From the NCBI GenBank assembly GCA_037962975.1, contig CM075672.1, positions 59,280,501 through 59,344,500 of the forward strand: 64,000 nucleotides of DNA, read 5' to 3'. Within the stretch, counting starts at the first letter, position 1, and each line of letters begins with the position of its first letter. The notes under the pieces were generated by a model. The model was not told the origin of the DNA. It saw nothing but the letters and a program-made list of their open reading frames with translations, and searched no databases. The position numbers and the translations under genes were made by a program. Below, one piece after another: positions 33,049 through 44,505 of this stretch. Source of the stretch: Clitoria ternatea. Its lineage: Eukaryota; Streptophyta; Magnoliopsida; Fabales; Fabaceae.

Positions 33049-34290
33049 TTATTTCTCCTTTACAAGCTCTAAAAACTCATTACATATTTTCAAGGTAGCA
33101 AAACATAGCTTCTTGGGAGATTGTACTTCGGTTCCAACATTCAAATTCTGAAATTCCTCAATCAACTTGAATTCCTTGACCATCATGGCCGACACATATA
33201 AGGACTTCCGACTAAGAGCATCGGCAACAACATTAGCTTTCCCCGGATGGTACATCAATTTAAAATCATAGTCCTTCAGGAATTCCATCCATCTCCTCTA
33301 GCGCATATTTAATTCCTTTTGATCAAAGAGGTATCTCAAGCTTTTGTGATCACTAAAGACCATGAACCTCGACCCATAAAGATAATGACGCCAAATCTTC
33401 AAGGCGAACACAACCGCCACCAATTCCAAGTCGTGAATCGGGTAATTAACTTCATGAGGTCGCAACTGGCGTGAAGCATAAGCTATAACATGTTCCTTCT
33501 GCATCAAAACACATCTAAGTCCATGCTTAGAAGCATCGTAGTATACCACAAAGTCTTCCTGCAAGTCAGGCAATACCAATATAGGCACAAAAGTCAGCCT
33601 CATCTTTAACTCTTCAAAGCATCTCTCATATTCAACCGTCTATGCAAAAGGTTGGTTCTTCCTTGTCAAGTTTGTCAAAGGTTTAGCAAGACGAGAAAAA
33701 CCTTCGATAAACCTCTGATAGTATCCGGCAAGTCCAAGGAAACTCTAGATTTTCGTAACTGATGTAGGTCTAGGCCATGCCGTAATAGCTTCAACCTTGG
33801 AAGGATCCACCGAAGCACTTTCTTCGGATATCACATGACCAAGAAACTGGACGCTCGACAACCAGAATTCACATTTAGAGAGCTTAGCATACAACTGGTT
33901 CTCTCTAAGAATATTCAGCACAACCTTTAGATGTTCCTCGTGTTCTTCGCAGCTCTTGGAATACACTAGGATATCATCGATGAATACCACAACAAAGCGA
34001 TCCAAGTATTCATGAAAGATATGGTTCATGTAGCTCATGAACACCATTGGAGCATTAGTCACTCCGAATAGTATTACAACATACTCATAATGGCTATATC
34101 ACATCCTAAAGGCAGTCTTTGGAATGTCTTCGGTTTTCACCCGAATTTGATGGTAACCAGAGTGCAAATCAATATTCGAAAACACCACAACACCTCTTAA
34201 TTGATCCAACAGGTCATTAATACGAGGTAAAGGATATCTATTCTTTATTGTCAGCTTGTTCAATTGGCGGTAGTCAACACACAACCGCAT
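33049..34290 (-). pseudogene. TE-D reverse transcriptase and RNase H, broken
   Basis: Minus strand, several frames. RT N-part MRLCVDYRQLNKLTIKNRYPLP (34290-34099), catalytic FIDDILVYSKS (around 33980), thumb SVQFLGHVISEE. RNase H: FVVYYDASKHGLRCVLMQK (Asp present), IHDLELVAVVFALKIW, VFSDHKSLRYLF (33603-33298). After it come YHPGKANVVADALSRK and the linker to integrase (33288-33049). Stops and shifts occur at 34065-34098, 33604-33744 and 33289-33297. Motifs match TE-F closely but are not identical, so the two copies belong to one clade. Confidence 0.82.
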
Positions 34291-34310
34291 GGTTCCATCC
34301 TTCTTCTTGA

Positions 34311-35016
34311 CTAGTAAAATAGGAGCCCCCTAGGGTGACACACTGGGTTAAACAAACTCCTTCTCAAGTAGCTCTTCAACTTGCTTCTTAAGTTCAGACA
34401 ACTCCATAGGAGACATCCTATAAGGAGCGATAGACACTGGTTCTGCACCAAGTACAAGATCGATAGTAAACTCAACCTTCCATGGAGGTGGTAAACTGGG
34501 AATCTCCTCGGGAAACACATCCAAAAACTCTGACACCACTGGGATATTAAGGGGATCGGGATTATTTGTCCCATCGGCAAGAGTTAATAATATGCAAAGT
34601 TAAGCTATACATTGCACATCGAATTTCCCCACATCAGAAGAAGGGAAAATGGCAGTCTGCTGCTGACAGTCAACCAAAACTTTATTGGCGCAGAGCCAAT
34701 CCATACCAAGAATGATCTCCAATCCCTTCAGAGGCAGGAAAATGAAAGACACAACGAATCTTCTCCCTTCTAGGAGCATATTAACATTATCACACTGGTT
34801 AACCGATCTAAGACAAGTACCGGTTGGGGTAGTAACTACAAGGGCATTTTTCATTAAACATACCGGTAATCTCAATCGCCGAACATAATCCTCAGATATA
34901 AAGGAGTGGGTCGCACCCGAATCATAAATGACATGAACTGAGTTTCCAAATATTTTGCACTTACTTTCAACTAAGTTATCTACTTGTGCTGCTTCCTCAC
35001 CGGTCACAGTGAGCAC
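34311..35016 (-). pseudogene. TE-D aspartic protease and start of RT
   Basis: The frame 35016-34600 carries the protease active site VIYDSGATHSFIS (Asp-Ser-Gly-Ala) and LEIILGMDWL, a retropepsin hallmark of the Tekay/Del clade. It ends at a stop at 34600, after which DVFPEEIPSLPP and MSPMELSELKKQVEELLEKEF, the RT entry region, are readable in 34539-34348. Proteolytic maturation of Gag-Pol would have been its role. Confidence 0.8.
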
Positions 35017-35082
35017 CCTTCCGGCATTTGGTTGGAGATTTCCACCGTTCCTATTTCCATTGCGAGCACTATTGTCGTTTCC

Positions 35083-36208
35083 TCAACTGTTACCATGCCT
35101 TCCACCATTATAGCCGCCATGGCCACCATTTCGGCCACTATTGTTTCCATTACCACGGCCCCGACCACCATTGTGGCCTCCGCGGTTTACGTGAGCGGGT
35201 ACATTAGCACGGTTGGGAGTGTTAGCTTGCATCGGAGTTGGTCTTGCATGCATAGGGCATGCAGGACGGATATGTCCCACCTGATCACAATTAAAGCATA
35301 CCACGTCCTCACGGTGCACACATTCGCGAACATAGTGCGGACCACCACACCTATAGCATCTCGGCCCATTGGCATTTACATTGCTCCGGCCAAAAGTGTT
35401 ACCATGTCCACCGCCTCTAGCTTGGACATTGGAATGAGCACCCCTCTGAAAATGTCCCCTTTTGAAATTCCCTTGCCCCTTGAAACTAGAAGATTGACCT
35501 TTCAACTTAGAATCAAATTTAGATTGATAAGGTGGAGCATGTTCCTAAAAAATGCGGCACTTATTCACAAGTACCGTGAAGCTTCAGATCTCTTGATAAC
35601 AAATGGCCCTTTGAATATCAGGGCGTAGGCCGTTCTTAAACTTTACAACTTCGAGGCTTCGGTTCCCTCTTATTGATAAGGAGGGTAGAATTCACAAAGT
35701 TCCTCAAATTTGGAAGCATACTCTTCCACCATCATTGTGCCTTGCTTGAGTTCCATGAATTCAAGCTCCTTCTTACTCTTATAGCTTTCGGGCACATACT
35801 TTCTCATAAGTTCAAGCTTAAAATTTTCCCAGGTCAAGGGAATAGTAGCAGCAATAATTCTACTCTTGGTGAGTCACCACCAAGTCTCCGCTTCATCCCT
35901 CAACATAAAAACAGCGTATTCCACTTTTTGGAGCTCATTGCGTTCCAAACTATCGAAGATCCGCTCAACATCTCGGATCCAAACATAGGCTTGTTCGGGT
36001 CTAAATCCACCATGAAACTCAGATGGTTTCCGCTTCAAGAACATGTCAAGGCCTTGAGTACCTTGAACAGCAGGAGCAGGTTGCCTTTCCACTTCTTGTC
36101 TATCACGATTTTACGACTCAAGGAGGTCCGCAAAGCGATTCAAAGCTCTAGCTATAGGGTCATCACTATCTTGACGACGATGGGCCGTCTCAATATCTAT
36201 AATCATAA
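35083..36208 (-). pseudogene. gag: TE-D gag, fragmented
   Basis: The capsid part (around 36092-35874) reads LDMFLKRKPSEFHGGFRPEQAYVWIRDVERIF and LRDEAETWW, typical Ty3/gypsy gag. The nucleocapsid part (35505-35083) is Gly/Arg/Asn-rich and has two zinc knuckles, CYRCGGPHYVREC (shortened spacing, CX2CX3HX4C) and CFNCDQVGHIRPAC (standard CX2CX4HX4C). The intervening capsid C-half (35510-35870) is out of frame. A start near 36208 on the minus strand is plausible, about 360 bp from the primer site. Confidence 0.75.
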
Positions 36209-36569
36209 TATGAGATTCAACTATCATCAGTAAACTCATTCATAAACTCCTCTATAGTTTCACACTATAGTACTTAATCATAAAAATTAAGTTATGGCCC
36301 CTCATCATGGAGTCCAACATCAACTAATTCATATTAAAGCTCATAAAAGCAAATCATCATATCTTAGGTTCACATGCATTCATATAATTATAGGAATTCA
36401 TCATTGAGGGAGAATAGTGTGAAGAAAGCTTGGCCAGACTTATAGCAATCATATTTAATCCACAGTTAATCTATACAAGGTCAAGCAACAATGGCAATCA
36501 TTCGTCAATTGCATATCATGTTCTAATAATAATAATAATAATTAATCACAATATTACAGAGCGAATAAT

Positions 36570-36581
36570 GCTCTGATACCA
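36570..36581 (-). promoter_or_regulatory. Primer-binding site of TE-D (tRNA-iMet)
   Basis: Minus strand reads TGGTATCAGAGC, the classic initiator-methionine tRNA primer site, 3 bp from the LTR end (GGGCGTCACA ending at 36585). Confidence 0.95.
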
Positions 36582-36584
36582 GGT

Positions 36585-37665
36585 TGTGACGCCCTAAAAA
36601 TAGGGGTAAATTTTTTTTCACGATTTTAGTATTATTAATCTATGAAAACATAGGTGGTGAAACTGTCATTCAATACCCTGGATCTAAAAAGACCTAACTC
36701 ATGTATGAAGATATGAGAAGGTAAGTTAAGGGAAATAACTATTGAGGAATTCTCAATTGAAAGCAATGGAAAATTTATTTAAATTGTTGCTATATAGTTA
36801 GGTTTGAAGAGGTTAAACATCATAAGGATTGATGACCTCAAAATATGTCCAAAGGGTTCATAAATTGGTTTAAAATGAAGATCATATATAAAGAAAATGA
36901 AAAGTGATCAAGGCAATACATTTTGGAGGACCAGGACATCCCTCGCTCAAGCGAGTGTGGTTCTCGCTTGAGCGAGTCCTAAGGGAGCGCTCGGGCGAGA
37001 CATAGGGCGAGCTGAGAAAAAGAAATAAGGGAATGATCAGGGGCCGACTCGCTTGAGTGAGTCCCATCTCACTCGAGCAAGATTCTCAATATCCGCTTGG
37101 GCGAGGAAAGCGAGCTCGGGCGAAATTCTTCCAGAATCCACCCATCGCTCACTCGCTTGAGCGAGTACCACCACCAAGGCCATTTGCTCAGGTGAAATTT
37201 GGCCAGTAGCTAAATACCCCACTCTCGCTCGGGCGAAACCCTACTCGCCTAAGCGAAATTCTTCCAGTGGCCAACACCAGATGCCAGGGCCATCTCGCTT
37301 GAGCGAGACCCATTCTCGCCTAAGCGAGAATTGGCCAGTGACCATACACTATCACAAGGGTAATCTCACTTGAGCGAGAATCCCTCTCGCTTGAGCGAGA
37401 ATCCCTCTCACTTGAGCGAGAATATCAGCAAAAACACAGAAAATGCTGGAATCACTCCACACATCATACCAAAACTCGATTTAATCCATTTCACTTAAAT
37501 GCATCACATCTCACTCATCATATTCAACATTTAAAACTTGTTCCAATCGATTTTATCCATAAATTTACCTTCCAATTCATGAGTTGCATTCCAATCTAAC
37601 TTACTACTTGGCAAAAATCTATGAAATGCAGTTTTTCATATAACTCATCATTCATTCATAACTTT
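36585..37665 (-). repeat. Inner 1.08 kb of TE-D 5' LTR, truncated by TE-F
   Basis: Matches 16099-17175 of the 3' LTR at a few percent divergence, including the palindrome array (36942-37435). Homology ends at 37665, where TE-F starts TGTGACATCC. ACTTT (37661-37665) is the predicted TE-F target duplication; its partner is right of the window. Confidence 0.9.
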
Positions 37666-38038
37666 TGTGACATCCTACGTCAATTTTACATTTATTTACA
37701 TTTGTTTAATTATTTTTCACAATAAATTTTTCACGTTTACTGATAGTTAATTAGATCCTAATGTAAAACCACATTTATTTTCCTTAAGCACACTCAAAAT
37801 AATAACCGATAGGAAATAAATCAAATAATAAAATTGAATTAATTAAATAAGTGGAAGAAGAAAATGAAGTCAGGGGTCACTCGCTTGAGCAAGACCCTAA
37901 TTCGCTTAAGCGAAACCAGTGAAGGTCGCTTAGGGAAGTTCCGACTTGCTTGAGTGAATTCTACATTTTAAACCTGAGCGAACTACGATACATGCAAGGG
38001 AAATTCACAAATTCAGTCTTTTACTCAGAAATGATCCT

Positions 38039-38310
38039 CTCGGTCATATCTCACTCGGGAACATCTTGACCTTCCTTCACTCAGAAAGGGTTCTCTCGGT
38101 CATGCCTTTCGGAAACATTCTGACCTTCACTTAGAAAGAGTTCTCTCGGTCATACCTCACTCGAAAACATTCTAACCTTTCTTCACTCGAAAAGGGTTCT
38201 CTCGGTCATGCCTCTCGAAAACATACTAACCTTTCGTGTCGGTCATACCTCACTCTGAAACCTTCTTAATCTTCCTTCACTCGGAATGGGTTCTCGCAGT
38301 CATGCCTCAC
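38039..38310. repeat. About 55-bp minisatellite in TE-F LTR
   Basis: CTCGGTCAT recurs at about 38039, 38095, 38146, 38201, 38237 and (variant) 38293. Each unit includes CCTCACTCGAAAACATTCT and AGGGTTCT parts. One unit is shortened to 37 bp. Confidence 0.8.
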
Positions 38311-38451
38311 TCGAACAAGACTGAATCCGCTAGGGCGAGATTCGTCCAGTAACCAACTATACTACAGCAACCACAATTCATCCATGACCCACAATTATTT
38401 ACAAAAACTGCCCATAGTAATTTATCACTCACATCTACTATTGGCTCCATG

Positions 38452-38454
<3 letters not shown>

Positions 38455-38498
<44 letters not shown>
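38455..38498. repeat. (AT)n microsatellite
   Basis: 44 bp of uninterrupted AT dinucleotide. Confidence 0.98.
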
Positions 38499-38500
<2 letters not shown>

Positions 38501-38615
38501 AACTCATGAAAATCAACACCGATCATATTAGCATCATAAATTCATATCCATATTAGTCAACACACCAATTCTAGATTAGTTTGACACACACAAGCAACAT
38601 ATTATAGCATCATAT

Positions 38616-39480
38616 TAGAGCTGGCAAAATGGGCTGGCCCGCATGGGCCGGCCCAAACCCGCCCATAAAAATGTAGTGCGCGGGCTTAAAATAAAAAATT
38701 AAAATCAATACATGGAAAAAAAAAGCCCGACCCTAAAAAAACCCGAAAAAAGTGGCCCGAGTGCGGGCCGGCCCGTGTGGCCCGCGGGCGGCCCGATTAT
38801 TTTTAAAAAATAAAAATAATAATTTTTAGTTATGTTAGGTGCTTGCTTTTGTGACTTTTATTATGGACTTTTATGAAATATATGATTCAACTTTGTGCAT
38901 TTTGTTTTCTTCCATAATGTTTTCTTTGATTGATTTTGTACATTTTATTAAAAAACATAATATAGAAAGTCAAACATAATGTCATCTCCATAAGATAATA
39001 TCACTTTATGTCAACACCAATAGTTATGTAGTTCATGACTTCACCTTAATAAGGTTTCACGGTGTTGCCGTTATGAATTGATAATATCACTTTATGACTT
39101 CACCAATAGTTATGCGCTACGTTATATGCATTTTTAATTTGATTACGATAAAACTTGAAGCTGTATGTCCATAATTTTTTAGCTATAGCCTATATGTTTA
39201 CACAAATCATGATCTTTGATATATGTATATTTTTTTAATCGTGTGCCTTTCTCATTCGGTAATTTCGTTTTAATTAAAACTTTTTCCAGCTAATTTAATT
39301 AAATAGTATTATTTCATAGAACAATTTTTTATAAATTTATTTTTTAAACTTTTTTTAAGCGGGCCGCCCGAAGTGGCCCGCGGCCCGTTGAGGGCCGGGC
39401 TAGGGCCTTTAATTTCAAGGCCCGAATTTTTGCGGGCCTTTTTTGGCCCGGCCCTAAATGGCCCGTAACCCGATAAAGCC
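38616..39480. mobile_element. hAT-like non-autonomous element, right end truncated
   Basis: Starts TAGAGCTGGCAAAATGGGC, followed by GGCCGGCCC-rich subterminal sequence. The far side (39355-39480) has the complementary GGCCCG-rich sequence, as in plant hAT MITEs. The expected terminal TTTGCCAGCTCTA is absent at the right. The middle is A/T-rich and non-coding. The right edge joins directly to TE-F integrase codons, implying a deletion across the junction. Confidence 0.6.
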
Positions 39481-40541
39481 CGGAATGTACGCCCGAAGTT
39501 GTGACACATGAAACATATTGTGGATATTAGTTAATGACTGGGGAAGATCCAATCGGTAAGCAACATCACCAATCCTCTCCAAAATCTGATATGGCCCAAT
39601 GTATCTTGGGTTAAGCTTATGACTCTTCAGTATCCGACCTATACCTTTGGTAGGTGAAACCTTCAGAAATACCCAATCTCCCACCTGAAACTCAAGTGGT
39701 CTATGACGATTGTCATAGTAACTTTTCTGTCAGTCTTGGGTAGTCTTCATTTTCTCTCGAATCAAGGCAACCTGTTCATTCATTTCCTAAATTGGTTCGA
39801 GACCCAAATGGATAGCATCGCCATTTTCATTCTAACACAAAGGTGTACGACACCTTCTACCATATAGAGCTTCATATGGAGCCATACCAATGCCACCAAT
39901 GGCAAGTATCTTTCCCATGAACCACCTTGCTCCAATATACAGGCTCTAAGCATATCCTCTAAAGTCTGAATTGTACGCTCAGACTGACCATCAGTCTGAG
40001 GATGATAAGCTGAACTCAATCTTAGTTCAGTACCCAACTCCTGTTGTAAAATTCCCTAGAATCTGGAAGTGAATCGGGGATCACGATCCAAAATGATACT
40101 CGAAGGCACACCATGCAATCTTACAATCTCCGTTATGTACAATCTAGCCAATCGGTCCAATGACCATTTCATGTTCATAGCCAGAAAGTGAGCGCTCTTG
40201 GTCAGCCTATCCACAATTACCCAGATTGCATTACATCCGGATTGGGTATGAGGTAACTCGGATACAAAATCCATAGTAACACTCGCCCACTTCCAAATCG
40301 GAATCTCAGGTGGTTGGAGCAATCCAGGGGTCTCTGGTGTTCAACCTTACATTTCTGACATATCACACAAGACTTCACATATTCAGTTATTGCTTTCTTC
40401 ATTCTCGGCCACCAGAATTCTTTCTTCAAATCGTGGTACATTTTCTTAAACCGGGATGAATGCTCAAAGAACTCCTATGTGCTTCAGCTAACACAGCTTG
40501 CTTGAAATCACCTTTTGCAGGTACTACAACTCGGTCTCGGA
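39481..40541 (-). pseudogene. TE-F integrase, C-terminal and catalytic parts
   Basis: Minus strand, several frames. The catalytic core has ASVTMDFVSELP (near 40270) and SIILDRDPRFTSRF (near 40080), with HPQTDGQSERTIQTLEDMLR at 40010-39960 supplying the Glu. The C-terminal module has VFLKVSPTKGIGR, LNPRYIGPYQILERIGDVAYR and HNMFHVSQLRAYIP (39684-39490). The protein then runs into hAT-like sequence, losing any chromodomain and the stop. The N-terminal zinc module CVICQKCKVEH lies at about 40380-40340. The upstream part was cut by TE-G at 40541; TCGGA is duplicated on both sides. Confidence 0.8.
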
Positions 40542-43500
40542 TGTAACATCCCGAATTTTAAAATAGAGAATTAATTACTGGAATAAATATTAGGAATTGG
40601 TATATGGAGTATTTAATGTCCCAAACTATTGAGAATAATTAAATTGATAATTTTGGGAATTTTTGGTCAATTTTTGGAGACCGGTTAAACTGAAATTAAG
40701 CCCGGTTGAGATATGGGTGTCAGACCAAGTATCTCGGAATGAGATGATATTGGTCAGGGCTATAGAGAATATTATTGAGAATCCGAATATGTATTCAGAA
40801 TAATTTTCAGATGATGTATTGAGCCCAAACAGAGAGCCTGTTTACAAGAAAACAATGAAGCTTTAATGAATAGAATTAAAATAAACCCAAAACCCTAATT
40901 TTTCCCTTCTACTTCACGATGTCTTCTTCTTTTGTGAAGACACTTCATTCTTCTTCCCCTTATTTTCCTTCTTCTCTTCATATCTCCATCTTCCTCTAAA
41001 GGATTCAAGCAAGGTGATAACTCTCCCCCTTTTTCATTTTGTTGGGTGAAGGCTTGGAAGGAGACCATTGAAGCTTGAAGCCTTCTCCTTCTCTTCCTCT
41101 CTATTTCGTGTGGCACATTCCCTTTTCCTTGAACCCATTTTGTTTTCAAGTGAGGTAAGAAATACTCACTAGTTACTTGGGTTTTTGCCATAGTTATATG
41201 ATAATATGAGTTTTGGGAACCAAGCATGTGAATGGATGTTCATTTAAGGCATTTAATGCAAGAGTTTAATATGGGTTTCTATGAGAGTAAGGTTTCTTTG
41301 AGAAGTAATAAAGTGGATGCATTTATGGTTGAAAAGAGAAGAATATTTATGAAGGTGGTTGGAAATTTTATGAAACCCTAACTTCATAAATTTGGGGGAA
41401 AATGTATATGGAGGTTGATGAACATTTATTGTGAATAATAAATGTGAGGTGTGATGAATAAAGGTCATTAGTGAAGGTAATTTGTTGGTGGAAGTCATTA
41501 ATGGAGAAACCCATGAAAGGGTTGGTTGTTGAGTACATAATAATAAATGGTGGCACCTAACCCATGGTGGTTATGGTGAATAAAATGAAATAAAAGAGTT
41601 TTGAGAGTTATAATAATAAAAACAGCAAGTATTTATTGATATATAAGTATTCAAGTCTTAATGAGTAAGTAGGAAATTGATTGTATAATGTATTGTGATG
41701 TAGGAAGTGACCCCATTGACGAAGCGGGACCATCAAACCGCGTTGATCACTACTTCACTTGAGGTAGGAGGGGGTAACTTTTCTAAATGCATGATTTCAT
41801 CCATTGGTGATGTGGAAATATGTATATGTGATTATGTTAATAATTGCTTGAATGGATGATATGATATGTGTGATTTGAATGCATTTAGAATGATGATTGT
41901 TGTGTGGCATTGTGTTTGGGATAACTTAATGATGTGGTAATATTATGTTAATGAAGTATGATGATGGTTTGTAACCATATGTGGATTGAGATTGTGATGT
42001 GAATATCCCAAATATGTGTGTATGAGTTATGGAGTGTGTATGCCACTAACTATGGATGTGAATGAGTTCAAAGAAAATTGGGATTGGTTAAGAATGATGA
42101 GAATATTGAAATCCACCAAGTGGTGGTGGTAAATGATTAAATGTGGAGTGACATCTAGGATGCATAGTGTGAGGATGCATTTGATTTGCATTTGCATTGC
42201 ATCCATGGCATATCATAGCTGTCTATGTGGAATTTTAGGGGGATTCCACTAGGCGGGCCCAGTGGGAGGGCGGCTCAGTGCACGAGCGAATTGTGATTTT
42301 CCCCTGTGACTCGGTGTATGAGTCACGAAGCTGTCCATAGTTTGGTGACGAGACACCCTATGTGGCGGGCCCAGTGGGCGGGCGGCTCTATGGTGAGCGA
42401 GTTTACCTCGGTGTCCGACAGGACACGGCTCTCTCGATGTGTGTTCGGGAGGGGCCCGTAGCACTTGTGGTAGTTGAGGCCACGATGTTGATCCGCAAGT
42501 CACAGGGTGACTAGTGCTACAGATGGGCGATAGCGGTTTGGTACTAGTAAAATAATGAGTATGTAAGCATGCATAAATTGAGATATATGTGTACACAATT
42601 TTTCTACTGCAGTAGAGGCATAGTAGCACACCTATGCTTGTCCCACAATTGATTTAATGATATATTTTCCCACAGCCGGATCCGCATTGTTTGATAAGAA
42701 ATTCTTGTGCATATGCATTAGCTTTAAGAGCATTTGCATATAGCTGGAGATATGCCTAGGTGAAAGCCCTTGGTGGCAACGGATGATTGAAAATTGAAAA
42801 GGGGAAAGAGTTGAATACTAACCCGATGTGTGTGTTTGGCAAATCCAAACGATTGATATGGTGAATGTATACTTGAAATTGTAAGATATATTGTGTATAA
42901 TGTATGATGTGGTGTAATGACTGATAATTGTGCAAGTATACATGTATTTCATCATAATGTATGACTTTAATTCATTTGGATTATGTTACTCACCTCCCCG
43001 TTGCCATTTTTTTTAAGGTTGATGTAGGTGTGACTTAAATCCTACAGCTTTTGGAGGCTTGAGTATGGAAAGAGGTAAATATGGATAGGAATATGTAAGC
43101 CTTGGCCGGCATAAATTCTATTTTGTAGAGTATATGGTGTTTATATACTTGTTTTTGTAATGGTTGATAATTTTGGAGGTCATGGGAGAAAATTGGACAT
43201 GTGTGTGAGGCCAATTTTCATTCATGACCTAAATGATGTAAAGGACAAAGTCATGATGCTTGATGATGTTGAATTTGATGTATGGATGATGAAAATTTAT
43301 GAGTTATAGCTCCTTTGTGATATGTGCTTTGAGAGGCCAATTTTTGGGTGATGAACTCAATATTGGTTGATATTGATATGGATATGTTGATTCAGCTTAC
43401 CATATTGAGGAATGAATATTAATTATGAAATTTCTTGGCCAATTGATGACAATAGTGTGCATGATGTTTGATTGATTGATTAATTTGTAGAGCTCTCATA

Positions 43501-44500
43501 TGGAGTTCATGCATAATTGAGCAACCAATAGGGTCAAGATGAGTTTTATGAGTTTTGGATAGTGTGTGGTTTTTCCAATAGCTTAAATACATGAATTGTG
43601 ACTTATAGGAACTGGAGCGGGTCAATTCCATTGAGAATAGACCCCTATGTTACTCAAAAAGGCTCAAGAATGGACAAAACGCATTTATTTGCATAACTTT
43701 CACATTTTTGAGAATTTTTGGGTAAGGCCGGTGGCCACACGTCACAATTGGTGTATTTTAGTTGGTGTCAAAATTTGGTAGCGTTTGGAGTTGATATGAA
43801 AAAGTTAGGGGGTTAGAAGTCCAAAAATAAGGTTTTTTCTGCATAAAACAGCAACTGTGCTGTCTCGAATCGATTCGAGGATCTCTGAATCGATTCGAGC
43901 ACTACTGTTTTCACTGTTTTTGGTTCCAGGAAGGCCTGAATCGATTCATACGATCTTGAATCGATTCCAGGACCTCTGTTTGTATAAATTTGAGTTCCAG
44001 AAGCGTCTGAATCGATTCATACGAGCTTGAATCGATTCAAGGGGTCCTGTTTTCACTGTTTTGCACTCCAGAATCATTTGAATCGATTCATGGGGTGTTT
44101 GAATCGATTCATGGCCCTGTTTTCACACCTTTTCCTCTGTTTTAGGGTATCATTGGTATTGTTTGACTATAATATGATGGTACAATGACCTATACGCATA
44201 ATTAATACATTCTATCAATTCAATGGACCATCCTTTGACTTCCTACCACTCCCCTTCATTTTCTTAATGTAATTGCACACTTCCGCTACTTCTTGTTGAT
44301 GATCATGAGATTGATCATCCAAGATTCCCTCTTTGACTTAATTGTTCACCTTCTCATATCTTCATATATGAGATAGGTTATTAAAATAGGTCCAGGGGTT
44401 TGGTGAAAAATACTTCACCACTTTAATTATTTGATTTATTAATATTTTCAAATACGCGAAAAATTTTCCCCTATTTTAATTGGGGGTTCGGGGCGTCTCA
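40542..44500 (+). mobile_element. TE-G: solo LTR of the TE-D family with perfect TSD
   Basis: 3959 bp, TGTAACATCCC..GGGCGTCTCA, with TCGGA at 40537-40541 and 44501-44505. Both ends align with the TE-D LTR (e.g. the GGGTGTC..ACCAAGTATCTC segment near its start, and CTTCTCATATCTTCATATATGAG near its end). There is no internal domain, so it arose by LTR-LTR recombination after insertion into the TE-F integrase. In place of the TE-D CGCTTGAGCG array it carries a TGAATCGATTCA array (43866-44111). Confidence 0.93.
43866..44111. repeat. 71-bp tandem array of paired AATCGATT palindromes
   Basis: Palindromes start at 43866 and 43886, 43937 and 43957, 44008 and 44028, 44079 and 44100. Pair spacing is 20-21 bp and the repeat period is exactly 71 bp over four units. 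TGAATCGATTCA is a perfect 12-bp palindrome and CGAATCGATTCG another. Spacers share a CTGTTTTCACTGTTTT..TTCCAG sequence. Confidence 0.93.
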
Positions 44501-44505
44501 TCGGA

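Larger units (their letters stand above)
16099..37665 (-). mobile_element. TE-D: Tekay/Del-like Ty3/gypsy element, nested and disrupted
   Basis: Minus strand. 3' LTR 16099-19836, integrase C-terminus 19832-20465, TE-E insertion 20466-32226, remaining integrase/RNase H/RT/protease/gag 32232-36208, iMet primer site 36570-36581, and the inner 1081 bp of the 5' LTR 36585-37665, where TE-F is inserted. The CCHC gag, DSGA protease, FIDD RT, GPY-type integrase end, chromodomain-like tail, iMet primer and very long LTR fit the Tekay/Del clade. All coding frames carry stops or shifts. Visible parts of the two LTRs differ by a few percent. Confidence 0.8.
37666..38615 (-). repeat. TE-F 3' LTR remnant
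   Basis: Begins TGTGACATCC on the plus strand, i.e. the LTR 3' end in element sense. It has CGCTTGAGC pairs (37877/37898), a 55-bp minisatellite and a TA microsatellite. The outer half is missing where the hAT-like fragment begins, so the true LTR length is unknown. Confidence 0.65.

Noticed and set aside
38307..38519. 70-codon minus-strand frame with Ile-Tyr repeat
   Set aside because: Translation of the AT microsatellite.
43866..44111. CRISPR-like regular repeat array
   Set aside because: Plant LTR context; the whole 71-bp unit including the spacers is repeated, so it is a minisatellite.
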